A stretch of 64,000 bases of DNA from Poindextera sp963706385. GTDB lineage: Bacteria; Pseudomonadota; Alphaproteobacteria; Caulobacterales; Caulobacteraceae. A model generated the notes under the pieces. The model was given only the letters and a program-made list of their open reading frames with translations. It made no database searches and was not told where the DNA came from. The translations under genes were made by a program, and so were the position numbers. Location of the stretch: positions 930,001 to 994,000 of the forward strand of contig OY970153.1 of NCBI GenBank assembly GCA_963706385.1, given 5' to 3'. Positions 1 through 8,702 of the stretch are shown in pieces. Each line of letters opens with the position of its first letter. The stretch's first letter is position 1.

Positions 1-278
1 AGGTCGTGCCGGTTGGTCAGGCCCGCGAAGCCGGAGGCCGGCGAGCCTCGCTTGCCGCCGGCGGCCTGGTATTTGAGGTCGTTGCCGGCGGAGAAGGCGC
101 GCTCGCCCGCGCCGGTGACGATGGCGACCCACTGCGCCGGATCGGCGGCGAAGGCGTCGAACACCTCGCCCAGCTCGAAGTGGGCGGGCGCGTGCAGCGC
201 GTTCATCACCTCGGGCCGGTTCAGGGTGATGGTGGTGACCGGTCCGGCGCGATCGACGCGGACGAATTCATAGGCCAT
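1..278 (-). CDS. Enoyl-CoA hydratase/isomerase family protein (5' part, cut by window edge)
   Basis: The first 92 codons of a crotonase-family enzyme are visible on the minus strand; the rest lies outside the window. The protein opens MAYEFVRVDRAGPV, runs through a TLNRPEVMNALH segment near residues 18-30, and has AFSAGNDLK around residues 65-75. These match the crotonase beta-strand start and the first oxyanion-hole loop. The family hydrates or isomerises acyl-CoA thioesters in the cytoplasm; the substrate cannot be told from this fragment. The start is the only ATG compatible with the family N-terminus. The gene is co-directional with the gamma-carbonic anhydrase gene 33 bp upstream and may share its transcript (inference). 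Confidence 0.85.
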   Translation of the reverse strand, partial: MAYEFVRVDRAGPVTTITLNRPEVMNALHAPAHFELGEVFDAFAADPAQWVAIVTGAGERAFSAGNDLKYQAAGGKRGSPASGFAGLTNRHD

Positions 279-311
279 GGCGTTTCTCTCCCGTTGCCGT
301 GTTGTGTTGCC

Positions 312-842
312 TTATGCCCTGGCCCTGAGGCCATCGCGATAGCGTTTCCAGTTGGCGACGTAGTGCGCCGCGCTGCTGGCCAGCATCTCGGCCTGACGCT
401 CGGACACCTGGCGGACCACCTGGCCGGGCGCGCCGAGCACCATCGAGTTGTCGGGGATCACCTTGTTTTCGGTGATCAGGGCGCCGGCGCCGATCAGGCA
501 ATTGCGGCCGATCACCGCCCGATCCAGCACGATCGCGCCCATGCCAATCAGGCAGTTGTCGCCGATCGTGCAGCCGTGCAGCATCGCCATGTGCCCGACC
601 GTGACGTTGGCTCCGATGGTGAGTGGAGCGCCGGTCTCGGTATGTAGAACCGAGCCGTCCTGAACGTTGCTGTTCTCGCCCACCACGATCGGATCATTGT
701 CACCGCGCAGCACCGCGCCGAACCAGATGCTTGCGTTTTTCTTTAGAATCACCCTTCCCAACACCACGGCGCTGGGCGCTATCCAGTATTCACCATCGTC
801 AGGCCACGTTGGAGCGGCGGCGCCCAAGTCGTAAACGTTCAT
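312..842 (-). CDS. Gamma-carbonic anhydrase family protein
   Basis: A 176-residue left-handed beta-helix protein built of hexapeptide repeats (for example VVVGENSNVQ, LTIGANVTVG, CTIGDNCLIG). H67, H84 and H89 have the spacing of the three zinc/iron-ligand histidines of the gamma-carbonic anhydrase (YrdA/CaiE-like) family. Members form trimers with metal at the subunit interface. Many of the short bacterial proteins have weak or no measurable carbonic anhydrase activity, so the enzymatic role is tentative. Length is typical. The C-terminal helix (about residues 145-176) is the usual capping helix. It sits directly upstream of a crotonase gene on the same strand. Confidence 0.9.
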   Translation of the reverse strand: MNVYDLGAAAPTWPDDGEYWIAPSAVVLGRVILKKNASIWFGAVLRGDNDPIVVGENSNVQDGSVLHTETGAPLTIGANVTVGHMAMLHGCTIGDNCLIGMGAIVLDRAVIGRNCLIGAGALITENKVIPDNSMVLGAPGQVVRQVSERQAEMLASSAAHYVANWKRYRDGLRARA

Positions 843-1155
843 CCGTCCACCCCTTATATTGAAAGCTTTCGCTTGCTTAACCGTTTTGAAAGACGCTTAC
901 CATCATTCTAGTCGGGCGAGTTCGAGGGGGTGGAAGCCGTCTTGGGTCGCCCGCCGCGGGTTTGCCTCCGCGGCCTCCTATGGATGGAGAGTTGGGTTGT
1001 CGCGTTCGGTGTCTCGGCGGACCGAGTGTCCGCCTCACCCAAGTTCGCTGGCGGAGCCGCCCGGCGCCGTCCCCCCTTCTCTCCTCGCCTCTCCACTTTC
1101 ATCCCCAGGGCGGTCCAATGCGGACGCGCCCTTTTTTCTTACCTCGGAGGACTCC
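843..1155. other. Intergenic region between gamma-carbonic anhydrase and PhoH genes
   Basis: About 313 bases between two divergently oriented genes. The first 70 bases (843-910) are less GC-rich and probably hold the promoters. The in-frame upward extension of the phoH-like frame has no family resemblance and is treated as non-coding. No RNA gene or repeat is recognised. Confidence 0.5.
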
Positions 1156-1935
1156 ATGACCAAGCGTGCTCTGAAGCGAATGGTGCGCGAAGGCGCGTTC
1201 AACGCCGACCAGTTTGACGATGGGAAAGTGCGCCGTTTGCCGGTGGAGCGTGGCTGGACGCCCTCGATGCACGCCCACGGGGCGCATCCGAACAACGACG
1301 AGCGCGAGCAGGGTTATCTGAAGACGATCAAGCCGAAGTCGGTGGGCCAGTCCCGGCTGATCGAGGCGATCGACGCGCGCAATCTCGTGATGGCCCTGGG
1401 TCCGGCCGGCACCGGCAAGACCTATCTGGCGATCGCCAAGGCGGTCGAGGCGCTGGAGGCCGGCAAGGTCGGCCGCATCGTGCTTTCGCGCCCCGCGGTC
1501 GAGGCCGGCGAGTCGATCGGCTTTCTGCCCGGCGAGATGGAGGACAAGCTCGCCCCCTATCTCCGCCCGCTGTACGACGCCCTGTCCGACCGCCTGTCGA
1601 TGAAGCGGGTCCGCGCCCTGATGAGCGAGGGGGCGATCGAGATCGCGCCGGTGGGCTTCATGCGCGGACGCACGCTGAACAACGCCTTCGTGGTGATCGA
1701 CGAGGCCCAGAACTGCACCTACATGCAGCTCAAGATGTTGCTGACCCGGCTGGGCTGGAACTCGACCATGGTGGTCACCGGCGATCCGCATCAGTCGGAC
1801 CTGTTGCCCGGCGTCTCGGGCCTGGGCGACGTGGCCGACCGCTTCGAGGCGGTGCCCAACATCGCCGTGGTGCGGCTCGGCGACGTCGACATCGTGCGCC
1901 ACCCGCTGGTGGCGGAGATGCTGGGGGTGCTGTAG
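1156..1935 (+). CDS. PhoH family protein (short, single-domain ATPase)
   Basis: A 259-residue PhoH-type P-loop ATPase. Walker A is GPAGTGKT at residues 82-89 and Walker B is VVIDEAQN near residue 178, with the following T-G-D-P-H-Q segment (sensor region) intact. It lacks the N-terminal extension of the YbeZ-type PhoH proteins linked to ybeY, and none of ybeY, ybeX or miaB is adjacent. PhoH proteins are cytoplasmic ATPases thought to act in RNA metabolism; the specific role of this short form is not known. The start at 1156 is chosen because GGAGG lies just upstream; the open frame continues further 5' without family similarity. Confidence 0.88.
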   Translation: MTKRALKRMVREGAFNADQFDDGKVRRLPVERGWTPSMHAHGAHPNNDEREQGYLKTIKPKSVGQSRLIEAIDARNLVMALGPAGTGKTYLAIAKAVEALEAGKVGRIVLSRPAVEAGESIGFLPGEMEDKLAPYLRPLYDALSDRLSMKRVRALMSEGAIEIAPVGFMRGRTLNNAFVVIDEAQNCTYMQLKMLLTRLGWNSTMVVTGDPHQSDLLPGVSGLGDVADRFEAVPNIAVVRLGDVDIVRHPLVAEMLGVL

Positions 1936-1969
1936 CGGGCGGAGCGCGGGCCGCCCGGCGCGTCGCGGA

Positions 1970-2176
1970 CTATTCCAGGTCTTCCGCCAGGATCGCCATT
2001 TCGAACAGGAAGGAGCCGGCCTCGTCCTCGTCCTCGTAGACCACGCCGATGAATTCGCCCTTCAGCTCGACCTCGGCGGAATCCTTCTGCTTGGGCCGCG
2101 CCTTGAGCGCGACGTGCGGATTGCCGAAGGTGCGCTTCAGGTGCGCCTCGATGCGCTTGATGTCGGTGTCGTTCAC
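1970..2176 (-). CDS. DUF3126 family protein
   Basis: A 68-residue protein typical of alphaproteobacteria. The segment DIKRIEAHLKRTFGNP at the N-terminus and the acidic E-D-E-D-E stretch followed by SFLFEMAIL match the DUF3126 family, whose function is unknown. The start is taken as GTG at 2176: an AGGAG sits nine bases upstream, and family members begin at this point. An upstream ATG at 2236 would add 20 unrelated residues. It ends 34 bp from the end of the convergent PhoH-type gene and lies 70 bp from cysE, which is upstream on the same strand. Confidence 0.85.
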   Translation of the reverse strand: MNDTDIKRIEAHLKRTFGNPHVALKARPKQKDSAEVELKGEFIGVVYEDEDEAGSFLFEMAILAEDLE

Positions 2177-2246
2177 GAAAAGGCGCTCCTGGGCCGTGGG
2201 CAGAGCGGAACCTAGCGGCATCCGCGCCCAGAGCAAGCGCCCAGCG

Positions 2247-3080
2247 TCAGATCACGTAATCATAGATGTCTTCGGCCAGGGTGTGGTCCATGGTCCGCGC
2301 GGGGACTTCTCCGGTCGGGCAGTTGACCAGCCGCGCCGGCACCCCGGCCGCGGTGCAGCCGGCCGGCACCGGTTTCAGCACCACCGAGCCCGAGGCGATC
2401 TTGGCGTAGTCGCCGATCTGGATATTGCCCAGCACCTTGGCCCCGGCGCCCAACAGGACGCCCTTGCCGATCTTCGGATGCCGGTCGCCGCGCTCGGCGC
2501 CCGTGCCGCCCAGGGTCACGCCCTGCAGCATCGAGACGTCGTCGCCGATCACCGCGGTCTCGCCGATCACGATGCTGGTGCCGTGGTCGACGAACACGCC
2601 CGAGCCGATGCGGGTCGCCGGATGGATATCAACCTGGAACACCTCCGACATCCGGCTCTGCAGGTAGAAGGCCATGGTCTCGCGGCCCTCGGTCCACAGC
2701 CAGTGCGCCACCCGGTGGGTCTGCAGCGCCAAAAAGCCCTTGAAGAACAGGAACGGCTGGACGTAGCCCTTGCAGGCCGGATCGCGCTCGAACACCGCGC
2801 GCAGGTCGGCCTCGACCATCTCGATGATCCTGGGATCGGCGGCGTAGGCCTCTTCGGCGATTTCCCGCGCGCTCATCGCCCGCAGCTCCTGGTCGCCCAT
2901 CTTGCGCGCGAGCTGATAGGACAGCGCGTCCGCCAAGCTGTCGTGCTTGAGCACCACCGCGTTCAGCAGCGAGGCGAGCGTCGGCTCGGTCCGCGCGGCG
3001 TGGGCCGCCTCGTTGCGCAAGGCCGCCCAGACCGGCGGCGCCGCCTCGGGTGTCACCACTTCCAGCCGTTGCTTCGACAT
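2247..3080 (-). CDS. cysE: Serine O-acetyltransferase
   Basis: A 277-residue CysE, which transfers acetyl from acetyl-CoA to L-serine to give O-acetylserine, the acceptor for cysteine synthesis. The N-terminal helical domain (residues 10-140) contains the ALSYQLARKM and ADLRAVFERDPAC segments typical of hexameric SAT. The C-terminal left-handed beta helix holds DIHPATRIG and VFVDHGTSIVIGE with the catalytic Asp and His. QGVTLGGTG is the usual acetyl-CoA-binding turn. Length is that of the E. coli enzyme. No cysK is adjacent. Feedback control by cysteine is expected from the family, not visible here. Confidence 0.95.
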   Translation of the reverse strand: MSKQRLEVVTPEAAPPVWAALRNEAAHAARTEPTLASLLNAVVLKHDSLADALSYQLARKMGDQELRAMSAREIAEEAYAADPRIIEMVEADLRAVFERDPACKGYVQPFLFFKGFLALQTHRVAHWLWTEGRETMAFYLQSRMSEVFQVDIHPATRIGSGVFVDHGTSIVIGETAVIGDDVSMLQGVTLGGTGAERGDRHPKIGKGVLLGAGAKVLGNIQIGDYAKIASGSVVLKPVPAGCTAAGVPARLVNCPTGEVPARTMDHTLAEDIYDYVI

Positions 3081-3124
3081 CCTATCGCCTCTCCCCGAAG
3101 CCGTTCGCGCCGATCCTCACCCGG

Positions 3125-3733
3125 CTAGCTTAACATAGCCTTGGCCAGAGCGCGCGGCAGCGCCCCTTCCTTGGCCATATGGTAAGCGCGCAGCAGCATC
3201 GCCAGCGTCGACATGTCCTGAATATGGCCGGCCAGCGCCAGATCCAGCACCTCGCGGAACGGCGCGCGGGCCAGCGTCAACGCCTCGGTCTCGTCCGGCG
3301 CGGCCTCGACCGGGGTCAGGCCGGTGGCGAGAAAACCGTGGCCGACCTCGTCGGTGATCGAGTTGGATAGCTGGAATTTCAGCACCTGGCGCCATTCGGC
3401 GGCCTCCAGGCCCGCCTCCTCGCGCAGCTCGCGCCGGGCGCTTTCCAGCGGATCGACGTCCAGCGGGCCGCCGCCCTCGGGCAGCTCCCAAGAATAACCG
3501 GGGATCGCGAAACGGTGCTGGCCGACCAGGGTCACCGTCCCGTCCGCGTGCAGCGGCAGGATGGCCAAGGACAGGTTCTTGAATCGCACCACGCCGTAGA
3601 GCGCGGGCTTGCCGGTCGGGGCGACGGTGTCGTATTCGGCCATGGTCAGCCACGGATTGTCGTAGACCGTGCGTTCCCTGACGGCCGCCCAGGGCTCGCC
3701 ATGCGAAACCATCCAGTCAGGTTTTTGCGTCAT
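3125..3733 (-). CDS. NUDIX hydrolase (ADP-ribose pyrophosphatase-like)
   Basis: A 202-residue NUDIX protein. The NUDIX helix is present as a run ending RRELREEAGL near residues 90-100, giving the REUXEEXGU core with the metal-binding glutamates. The upstream part, ELPEGGGPLDVD, is the variant in which the usual Glu of the GX5E element is replaced. That variant recurs in a group of ADP-sugar-type hydrolases. The likely reaction is hydrolysis of ADP-ribose or a related nucleoside diphosphate sugar; the substrate is inferred only from similarity. ATG at 3733 is used; the nitroreductase gene is divergent across about 100 bp. Confidence 0.88.
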   Translation of the reverse strand: MTQKPDWMVSHGEPWAAVRERTVYDNPWLTMAEYDTVAPTGKPALYGVVRFKNLSLAILPLHADGTVTLVGQHRFAIPGYSWELPEGGGPLDVDPLESARRELREEAGLEAAEWRQVLKFQLSNSITDEVGHGFLATGLTPVEAAPDETEALTLARAPFREVLDLALAGHIQDMSTLAMLLRAYHMAKEGALPRALAKAMLS

Positions 3734-3834
3734 CGGGCGGCTGGACCTCGCTGCATGGAGCGCACACCTATAGCCTGGATTTGCAACGCGCCCATTTCCC
3801 GATCCGGGCCGCGATCAGCCGAACGAGGCGCGCC

Positions 3835-4455
3835 TTGAGCCCATCCCCGCCGCCGCAGCCGGCTTTCGGCGCCGCCCTGCCGACCGGGCCGGTCAATCCG
3901 GCCGTACTCGAATTTCTCGCCCGGCGGCGCTCGGCCTCCGCCGGGACCCTCACCGCGCCCGGACCCGACGCGCGGGAACTGCGTGACCTTCTGCGGCTCG
4001 CCGCCCGGGTTCCCGACCACGGCAAGCTCTCGCCCTGGCGGTTCATCATCCTGGAGGGCGCGGACAAGACCGCCTTCGTCGCCGCGCTCGAAGCCATCGC
4101 GGCCGGCCGGGCCGACGGCGAGAAGCTGGCCGGGGCGCTGTTCAAGATCCGCCAGCCGCCGCTCACCGTCGTGGTCGTCTCGCGGGTGACCGCGAACAAG
4201 ATTCCGGACTGGGAGCAGCGGCTTTCGGCCGGCGCGGTCTGCATGAGCCTTCTGATCGCCGCCCAGGCCATGGGCTACGGGGCCAACTGGATCACCGACT
4301 GGTACGCCTATGACGCGGCGGTCGAGGCGCTGTTGGGCCTGGCGCCCGACGAGCGGATCGCCGGCTATGTCCATCTGGGCGTCGCGGCCGAACCGCCGCT
4401 GGAGCGGGTCCGGCCCGACCTGGATGCGATCACCACGCGCTGGCGCGCGCCTTAG
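3835..4455 (+). CDS. Nitroreductase family protein (YdjA-like)
   Basis: A 206-residue FMN-dependent nitroreductase-fold protein. FLARRRSASAG near the N-terminus is the FMN-phosphate-binding start. PDHGKLSPWRF about 40 residues later and GAVCMSLLIAAQAMGYG in the middle match the YdjA-type short nitroreductases, which reduce nitro or quinone compounds with NAD(P)H. I place the start at TTG 3835 because GAGG lies six bases upstream and the resulting length fits the family. The frame remains open to another TTG at 3781, which would add 18 Arg/Ala-rich residues. Physiological substrate unknown. Confidence 0.85.
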   Translation: MSPSPPPQPAFGAALPTGPVNPAVLEFLARRRSASAGTLTAPGPDARELRDLLRLAARVPDHGKLSPWRFIILEGADKTAFVAALEAIAAGRADGEKLAGALFKIRQPPLTVVVVSRVTANKIPDWEQRLSAGAVCMSLLIAAQAMGYGANWITDWYAYDAAVEALLGLAPDERIAGYVHLGVAAEPPLERVRPDLDAITTRWRAP

Positions 4456-4522
4456 AGGAAGGCTTGGCCGGATCGCCGCGAAGTCATAGGGTCCGCGCCA
4501 AATCGTAAGTCACGGAATTGTC

Positions 4523-7165
4523 ATGTCGCGTCTCAGCGCGGTTCGCGCCGCCAGCTTTCTGTTCACGCTCTGCATCGCCGCCGCCGGCCTGCCCGCGATC
4601 GCCCAGCCCATCGGTGTGGCGGGCCAGCGCGTCGTCCTGCCGACGAACGTCACGCCCGATCACTACGATATCGCCATCACCCCCGATGCGGCGGCTCTGA
4701 GCTTCAAGGGCCAGGTGCGGATCGACCTGGTGGTGCGTCGATCGACCGACCAAATCGTGCTGAACGCCGTCGATATCGTGATCGACCATGCCGCCCTGTC
4801 GGGCCGGCGCGCCGCGCCGACCATCACCTATGACGATCGGGTCCAGACCGCGAGCTTCGGCTTTAGCCGTCCGCTGAGGCCCGGCCGCTACCGCCTCAAC
4901 CTCGACTATCACGGCAAGATCTACCAGCAGGCGTCGGGCCTGTTCGCCCTGGACTACCAGACCGAGGGCGGGACCAAGCGGGCGTTGTTCACCCAGTTCG
5001 AGAACTCCGACGCCCGCCGCTTCATCCCCTGCTGGGACGAGCCGGGCCGCAAGGCGAGCTTCACCCTGACCGCGACCGTGCCGGCGGACGACATGGCGAT
5101 CTCCAACATGCCGATCACCCGCGCGAGCGCGCTCGGCGGCGGACTGCGAAGAGTCCGTTTCGCCACCACCCCCAGGATGTCCTCCTATCTGCTGTTCTTC
5201 GGCCTGGGGGATTTCGAGCGGGTCCACCGCAAGGTGGGCGCGGTGGATGTCGGCGTCGTGGTCAAGCGCGGCGACACCGCCGACGCCGGCTACGCCCTCG
5301 ACGCGGCCGAGCAGATCCTGCCCTACTACAACCAGTATTTCGGCCAGCCCTATCCGCTGCCCAAGCTGGACCTGATCGCCGGCCCGGGCTCCAGCGAGTT
5401 CTTCGGGGCGATGGAGAACTGGGGGGCGATCTTCTATTTCGAGCGCGAGCTGCTGATCGATCCGCGCGTCTCGACCCAGCGCGACCAGCAGCGGGTCTAC
5501 ATCACCGTGGCGCACGAGATTTCCCACCAGTGGTTCGGCGATCTGGTGACCATGGCCTGGTGGGACGATCTGTGGCTGAACGAGGGTTTCGCTTCCTGGA
5601 TGGAGAATAAGGTCACCGACCATTTCCACCCCGAATGGAAGGTCTGGCTGCGGGAGCTGGCCGCCAAGGAATATGCGATGCGCACCGACGCCGGCGAGGG
5701 GGCGCACCCGATCATCACCCCGATCGACAACGTGCTGCAGGCCGGCGGGGCGTTCGACGAGATCACCTACCAGAAGGGCGCGGCGGTGATCCGCATGCTG
5801 GAGGCCTACGTCGGCGAGGACGCCTTCCGCGCCGGGGTGCGCCGCTACATCGCCGCCCACGCCTACGGCAATACGGTGACCGACGATCTGTGGCGCGAGA
5901 TCGATCCGCTCTCGCCCGGCCGGCCGATCACCGCGATCGCGCACGATTTCACCCTGCAGGCCGGCGTTCCACTGGTCAGCGAACGCGGTGCGACCTGCCG
6001 GGACGGACGCGAAAGCCTCGACTTGCGGCAAGGGCGCTTCGCCACCGATCCGGCGTCGCTCGCGCCGACCACCTGGCACGTGCCGGTGAGCGTGGCCGCG
6101 ATCGGCGGCCATCCCGACCAGATGGTGGTCACGGGTCCGGCCGGCGGCCAGTTCGACCCCGCCGGCTGCGGCCCGGCGATCCTGAACGCCGGACAGACCG
6201 GCTACTACCGCAGCGCCTATTCGCCGGACGCGATCGCCGCCCTGACCGCGCAATTCGCCGCCCTGTCGCCGGACGATCAGTTGGGCCTGATCAACGACAC
6301 TCGGGCGCTGGCCTACGTCGGCGACCAGCCGATGGCCGCGTTCCTGAACCTCACCCGCCGGCTGGACGTCAATACCGACCCGATCATCTGGGAGCGGCTG
6401 GCGGCGGACCTGTCCGAGCTCGACCGGCTGTACGACGGCCTGCCCGGCCAGGCGCGGTTCCGCGCCTTCGCCCGCGGCCTGCTCAATCCCGCCCTGACGC
6501 GGATCGGCAAGGACCCGCAACTGGGCGAAGGCGACAACGTCGCCCTGATGCGCGGATCGGTGCTCACGGTCCTGGGCCGGCTCGACGATCCCGATGTGGT
6601 GGCCGAGGCCCACCGGGGCTTCGATGCACTGCTGCACCGGCCGGCGAGCCTGCCGGCCTCCATGCGCCGCACCGTGCTGACCAGCGTGGCCCAGCACGCC
6701 GACGCGGCCGACTGGGAGCAGATCCATGAGCTGGCCCGGTCCGCGCGCAGCGAATTGGAGCGCTACGAACTCTACGCCCTGCTCGGCCAGGCCGACGATC
6801 CGGCGCTGGCGCGGCGGGCGCTGGAGCTGGCGATTTCCGGCGAGCCGCCGGCCACCACCGCGCCGGCGATGATCGAGGCCGTCTCGCGGCGCCACCCGGC
6901 GCTGGCGCTGGATTTCACGGCGGCCCACTGGGATCGGATCAGCGCCCTGCTGGAGCCCGACACCCGCGCCACCTTCGTTCCAGGTCTGGTTGGCGAGGCC
7001 TCGGACCCGGCGCTGATCGAGCGGCTGAACGTCTTCGCCGAGCGCGATATCCCGGCCAGCGCGCGCGGCGACGTGCGCAAGGCGGCGGCCAGCATCGCCT
7101 ATCTGTCGAAGGTGCGTCAGACCCGGCTGCCCGAGGTCGACCGCTGGCTGGCCTCCGGAAATTAA
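4523..7165 (+). CDS. M1 family zinc metallopeptidase (aminopeptidase N-like), exported
   Basis: An 880-residue gluzincin aminopeptidase. Residues 1-27 form a signal peptide (hydrophobic core AASFLFTLCIAAAG, cleavage near AIA-QP), so the enzyme is probably periplasmic. The exopeptidase motif GAMEN is at 295-299. The zinc site is H331-E332-x2-H335 with the third ligand E354 in WLNEGFASW. The C-terminal half (about 520-870) resembles the ERAP1-like helical domain. It removes N-terminal residues from peptides. It ends four bases inside the convergent queF gene, and nothing nearby suggests a dedicated pathway. Confidence 0.93.
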   Translation: MSRLSAVRAASFLFTLCIAAAGLPAIAQPIGVAGQRVVLPTNVTPDHYDIAITPDAAALSFKGQVRIDLVVRRSTDQIVLNAVDIVIDHAALSGRRAAPTITYDDRVQTASFGFSRPLRPGRYRLNLDYHGKIYQQASGLFALDYQTEGGTKRALFTQFENSDARRFIPCWDEPGRKASFTLTATVPADDMAISNMPITRASALGGGLRRVRFATTPRMSSYLLFFGLGDFERVHRKVGAVDVGVVVKRGDTADAGYALDAAEQILPYYNQYFGQPYPLPKLDLIAGPGSSEFFGAMENWGAIFYFERELLIDPRVSTQRDQQRVYITVAHEISHQWFGDLVTMAWWDDLWLNEGFASWMENKVTDHFHPEWKVWLRELAAKEYAMRTDAGEGAHPIITPIDNVLQAGGAFDEITYQKGAAVIRMLEAYVGEDAFRAGVRRYIAAHAYGNTVTDDLWREIDPLSPGRPITAIAHDFTLQAGVPLVSERGATCRDGRESLDLRQGRFATDPASLAPTTWHVPVSVAAIGGHPDQMVVTGPAGGQFDPAGCGPAILNAGQTGYYRSAYSPDAIAALTAQFAALSPDDQLGLINDTRALAYVGDQPMAAFLNLTRRLDVNTDPIIWERLAADLSELDRLYDGLPGQARFRAFARGLLNPALTRIGKDPQLGEGDNVALMRGSVLTVLGRLDDPDVVAEAHRGFDALLHRPASLPASMRRTVLTSVAQHADAADWEQIHELARSARSELERYELYALLGQADDPALARRALELAISGEPPATTAPAMIEAVSRRHPALALDFTAAHWDRISALLEPDTRATFVPGLVGEASDPALIERLNVFAERDIPASARGDVRKAAASIAYLSKVRQTRLPEVDRWLASGN

Positions 7166-7617
7166 CCCCGGCCGCGATAGGGCGGCACGCCCTGGTCCGG
7201 CAGCCACAGCCCTTCCGGCGCCGGGCCGGTCTGCCAGAACACGTCGATCGGGATGCCGCCGCGCGGATACCAGTAGCCGCCGATGCGCAGCCAGCGCGGC
7301 TCAGCGACCTCGACGATCTTGCGGCCGATGGCGACGGTGCAGTCCTCGTGGAAGGCGCCGTGGTTGCGGAACGCGCCCAGGTAAAGCTTCAGCGACTTGG
7401 ATTCGATCAGCCAAGCCGCCGGGGCGTAGTCGATCACCAGATGGGCGAAGTCCGGCTGGCCGGTCACCGGGCACAGCGAAGTGAACTCGGGCGCGGTGAA
7501 GCGGGCGAGGTAGAGCGCATCGGCCTGGGGATTGGCGACGCGCTCCAGCACCGCCGCCTCGGGGCTCTCGAAGCCGCGCGCCTCGTGACCGAGCTGGGTC
7601 AAGGTTTCATGGGTCAT
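7162..7617 (-). CDS. queF: NADPH-dependent 7-cyano-7-deazaguanine reductase QueF
   Basis: A 151-residue type I (unimodular) QueF, which reduces preQ0 to preQ1 in queuosine biosynthesis. The nucleophilic cysteine is C49 in SLCPVTGQPDF. The family signature ESKSLKLY followed by FRNHGAFHEDC, which binds NADPH, is intact. The start at 7617 (MTHETL) fits the family length; a possible upstream ATG at 7656 adds 13 residues with no family match. No other queuosine genes are in the window. It is divergent from the SDR gene across about 95 bp, which must hold both promoters. Confidence 0.95.
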   Translation of the reverse strand: MTHETLTQLGHEARGFESPEAAVLERVANPQADALYLARFTAPEFTSLCPVTGQPDFAHLVIDYAPAAWLIESKSLKLYLGAFRNHGAFHEDCTVAIGRKIVEVAEPRWLRIGGYWYPRGGIPIDVFWQTGPAPEGLWLPDQGVPPYRGRG

Positions 7618-7712
7618 CGCTCTGAAGCCTAAGGCACAGCTGCCGGCGCGCGACAAGCCTCTTACTAGCGCCTATGGTCGCGGCGCGGGTTGAAACGCCA
7701 AGGAGAAAAGGG

Positions 7713-8513
7713 ATGAGCGGAGACTTCGACGGCAAGGTGGTGGTGGTCACCGGCGCCTCGACCGGGCTAGGGCGCGCCATCGCGGTGGAGACCGCGGCCA
7801 AGGGCGCGCGGGCGGTGGTGGTCAACTTCGCCCACAGCGCCGACGAGGCGGCCGAGACCGCCGCCCTGGTCAGCGCCAAGGGCGCCGAGGCCGTGGTGAT
7901 CCAGGCCGACGTGGCGAGCGACGAGGGATGCAAGGCGATCGCGGCGGCGGCGCGGCGGTTCGGCCGCATCGACGCGCTGTTCAACAACGCCGGCACCACC
8001 AAGTTCGCCAACAACCACGCCGACCTGGACGCGGTGTCGATGGACGACTTCCTGCGCCTGTATCAGGTCAATGTGGTGGGCGCCTTCCAGATGATCCGCG
8101 CGGCGCGCGCCCTGCTGGAGGCCGGCGAGGCGCCGGGCGCGGTGGTCAACACCTCGTCGATCGCCGCCGTGCTGGGGATCGGCTCGTCGGTGCCCTACGC
8201 CGCCTCCAAGGGCGCCTTGAACACCATGACCCTGTCCCTCGCCCGCGCGCTCGCGCCCAAGATCCGGGTCAACGCGGTGTGTCCGGGCTTCATCGACACG
8301 CCCTGGTTCGGCCGGGGCATGAGCGATGAGGCGGTGTCGGGCATGCGCAAGGCGGTCGCGGCGGCGACGCCGCTGAAGGTCGCCTCCACCGCCGAGGACA
8401 TCGCCGCTTCGGCGGTCTTCCTGGCCTCGCCCGCCTCCCGGCACATCACCGGCGAGACCCTGATCGTCGACGCCGGAACCCACCTGGGCTTCGCCGCCCT
8501 GGTCGCGCGCTGA
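7713..8513 (+). CDS. SDR family NAD(P)-dependent oxidoreductase
   Basis: A 266-residue classical short-chain dehydrogenase. The Rossmann cofactor loop TGASTGLG is at residues 13-20, NNAG at 91-94, the catalytic Ser at 149, and Y162/K166 in the YAASK motif. The PGFIDT loop follows the active site as usual. AGGAG at 7701-7705 supports ATG 7713 over upstream alternatives. It resembles the FabG/glucose-1-dehydrogenase-like group; the real substrate cannot be assigned. A two-hairpin palindromic repeat follows the gene and separates it from the convergent porin gene. Confidence 0.9.
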   Translation: MSGDFDGKVVVVTGASTGLGRAIAVETAAKGARAVVVNFAHSADEAAETAALVSAKGAEAVVIQADVASDEGCKAIAAAARRFGRIDALFNNAGTTKFANNHADLDAVSMDDFLRLYQVNVVGAFQMIRAARALLEAGEAPGAVVNTSSIAAVLGIGSSVPYAASKGALNTMTLSLARALAPKIRVNAVCPGFIDTPWFGRGMSDEAVSGMRKAVAAATPLKVASTAEDIAASAVFLASPASRHITGETLIVDAGTHLGFAALVAR

Positions 8514-8604
8514 GGCGCCGGGCTCGATAAAACGCCTCCCCGCCCGGCGGCCGGGCGAGGAGGCGAAGGCGCGCGGATCAAGCCGGCGCGGGAGAACGGG
8601 CCTA

Positions 8605-8702
8605 GAGCAAATTCCGATCCGATTGGATCGGAATTTGCTCGTAAGTCTTTAAGTGAGACCATTTTCTTCGCCGAACCGGTGACCACTTCGGCGGAAAATG
8701 GT
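8605..8702. repeat. Two-hairpin intergenic palindromic repeat, copy 1
   Basis: Two consecutive perfect or near-perfect stem-loops lie between convergent genes. The first has 16-bp arms, GAGCAAATTCCGATCC at 8605-8620 and its complement at 8625-8640, with a 4-nt loop. The second pairs ACCATTTTC...CGCCGAA (8658-8675) with TTCGGCG-GAAAATGGT (8687-8702) and abuts the porin stop codon. The same architecture recurs at 21473-21583. This resembles the dispersed AGAGC...GCTCT elements common in alphaproteobacterial intergenic regions. It probably also terminates transcription from both sides (inference). Confidence 0.85.

Noticed and set aside
859..1155. Upstream extension of the PhoH frame
   Set aside because: A clear ribosome site precedes ATG 1156, and the extension is Arg/Ser/Pro-rich noise.
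4484..7207. A 907-codon open frame on the minus strand across the aminopeptidase gene
   Set aside because: It is antisense to a gene with a signal peptide, GAMEN and HEXXH motifs; its translation is Arg/Gly/Asp-rich without family resemblance, as expected for GC-rich shadow frames.
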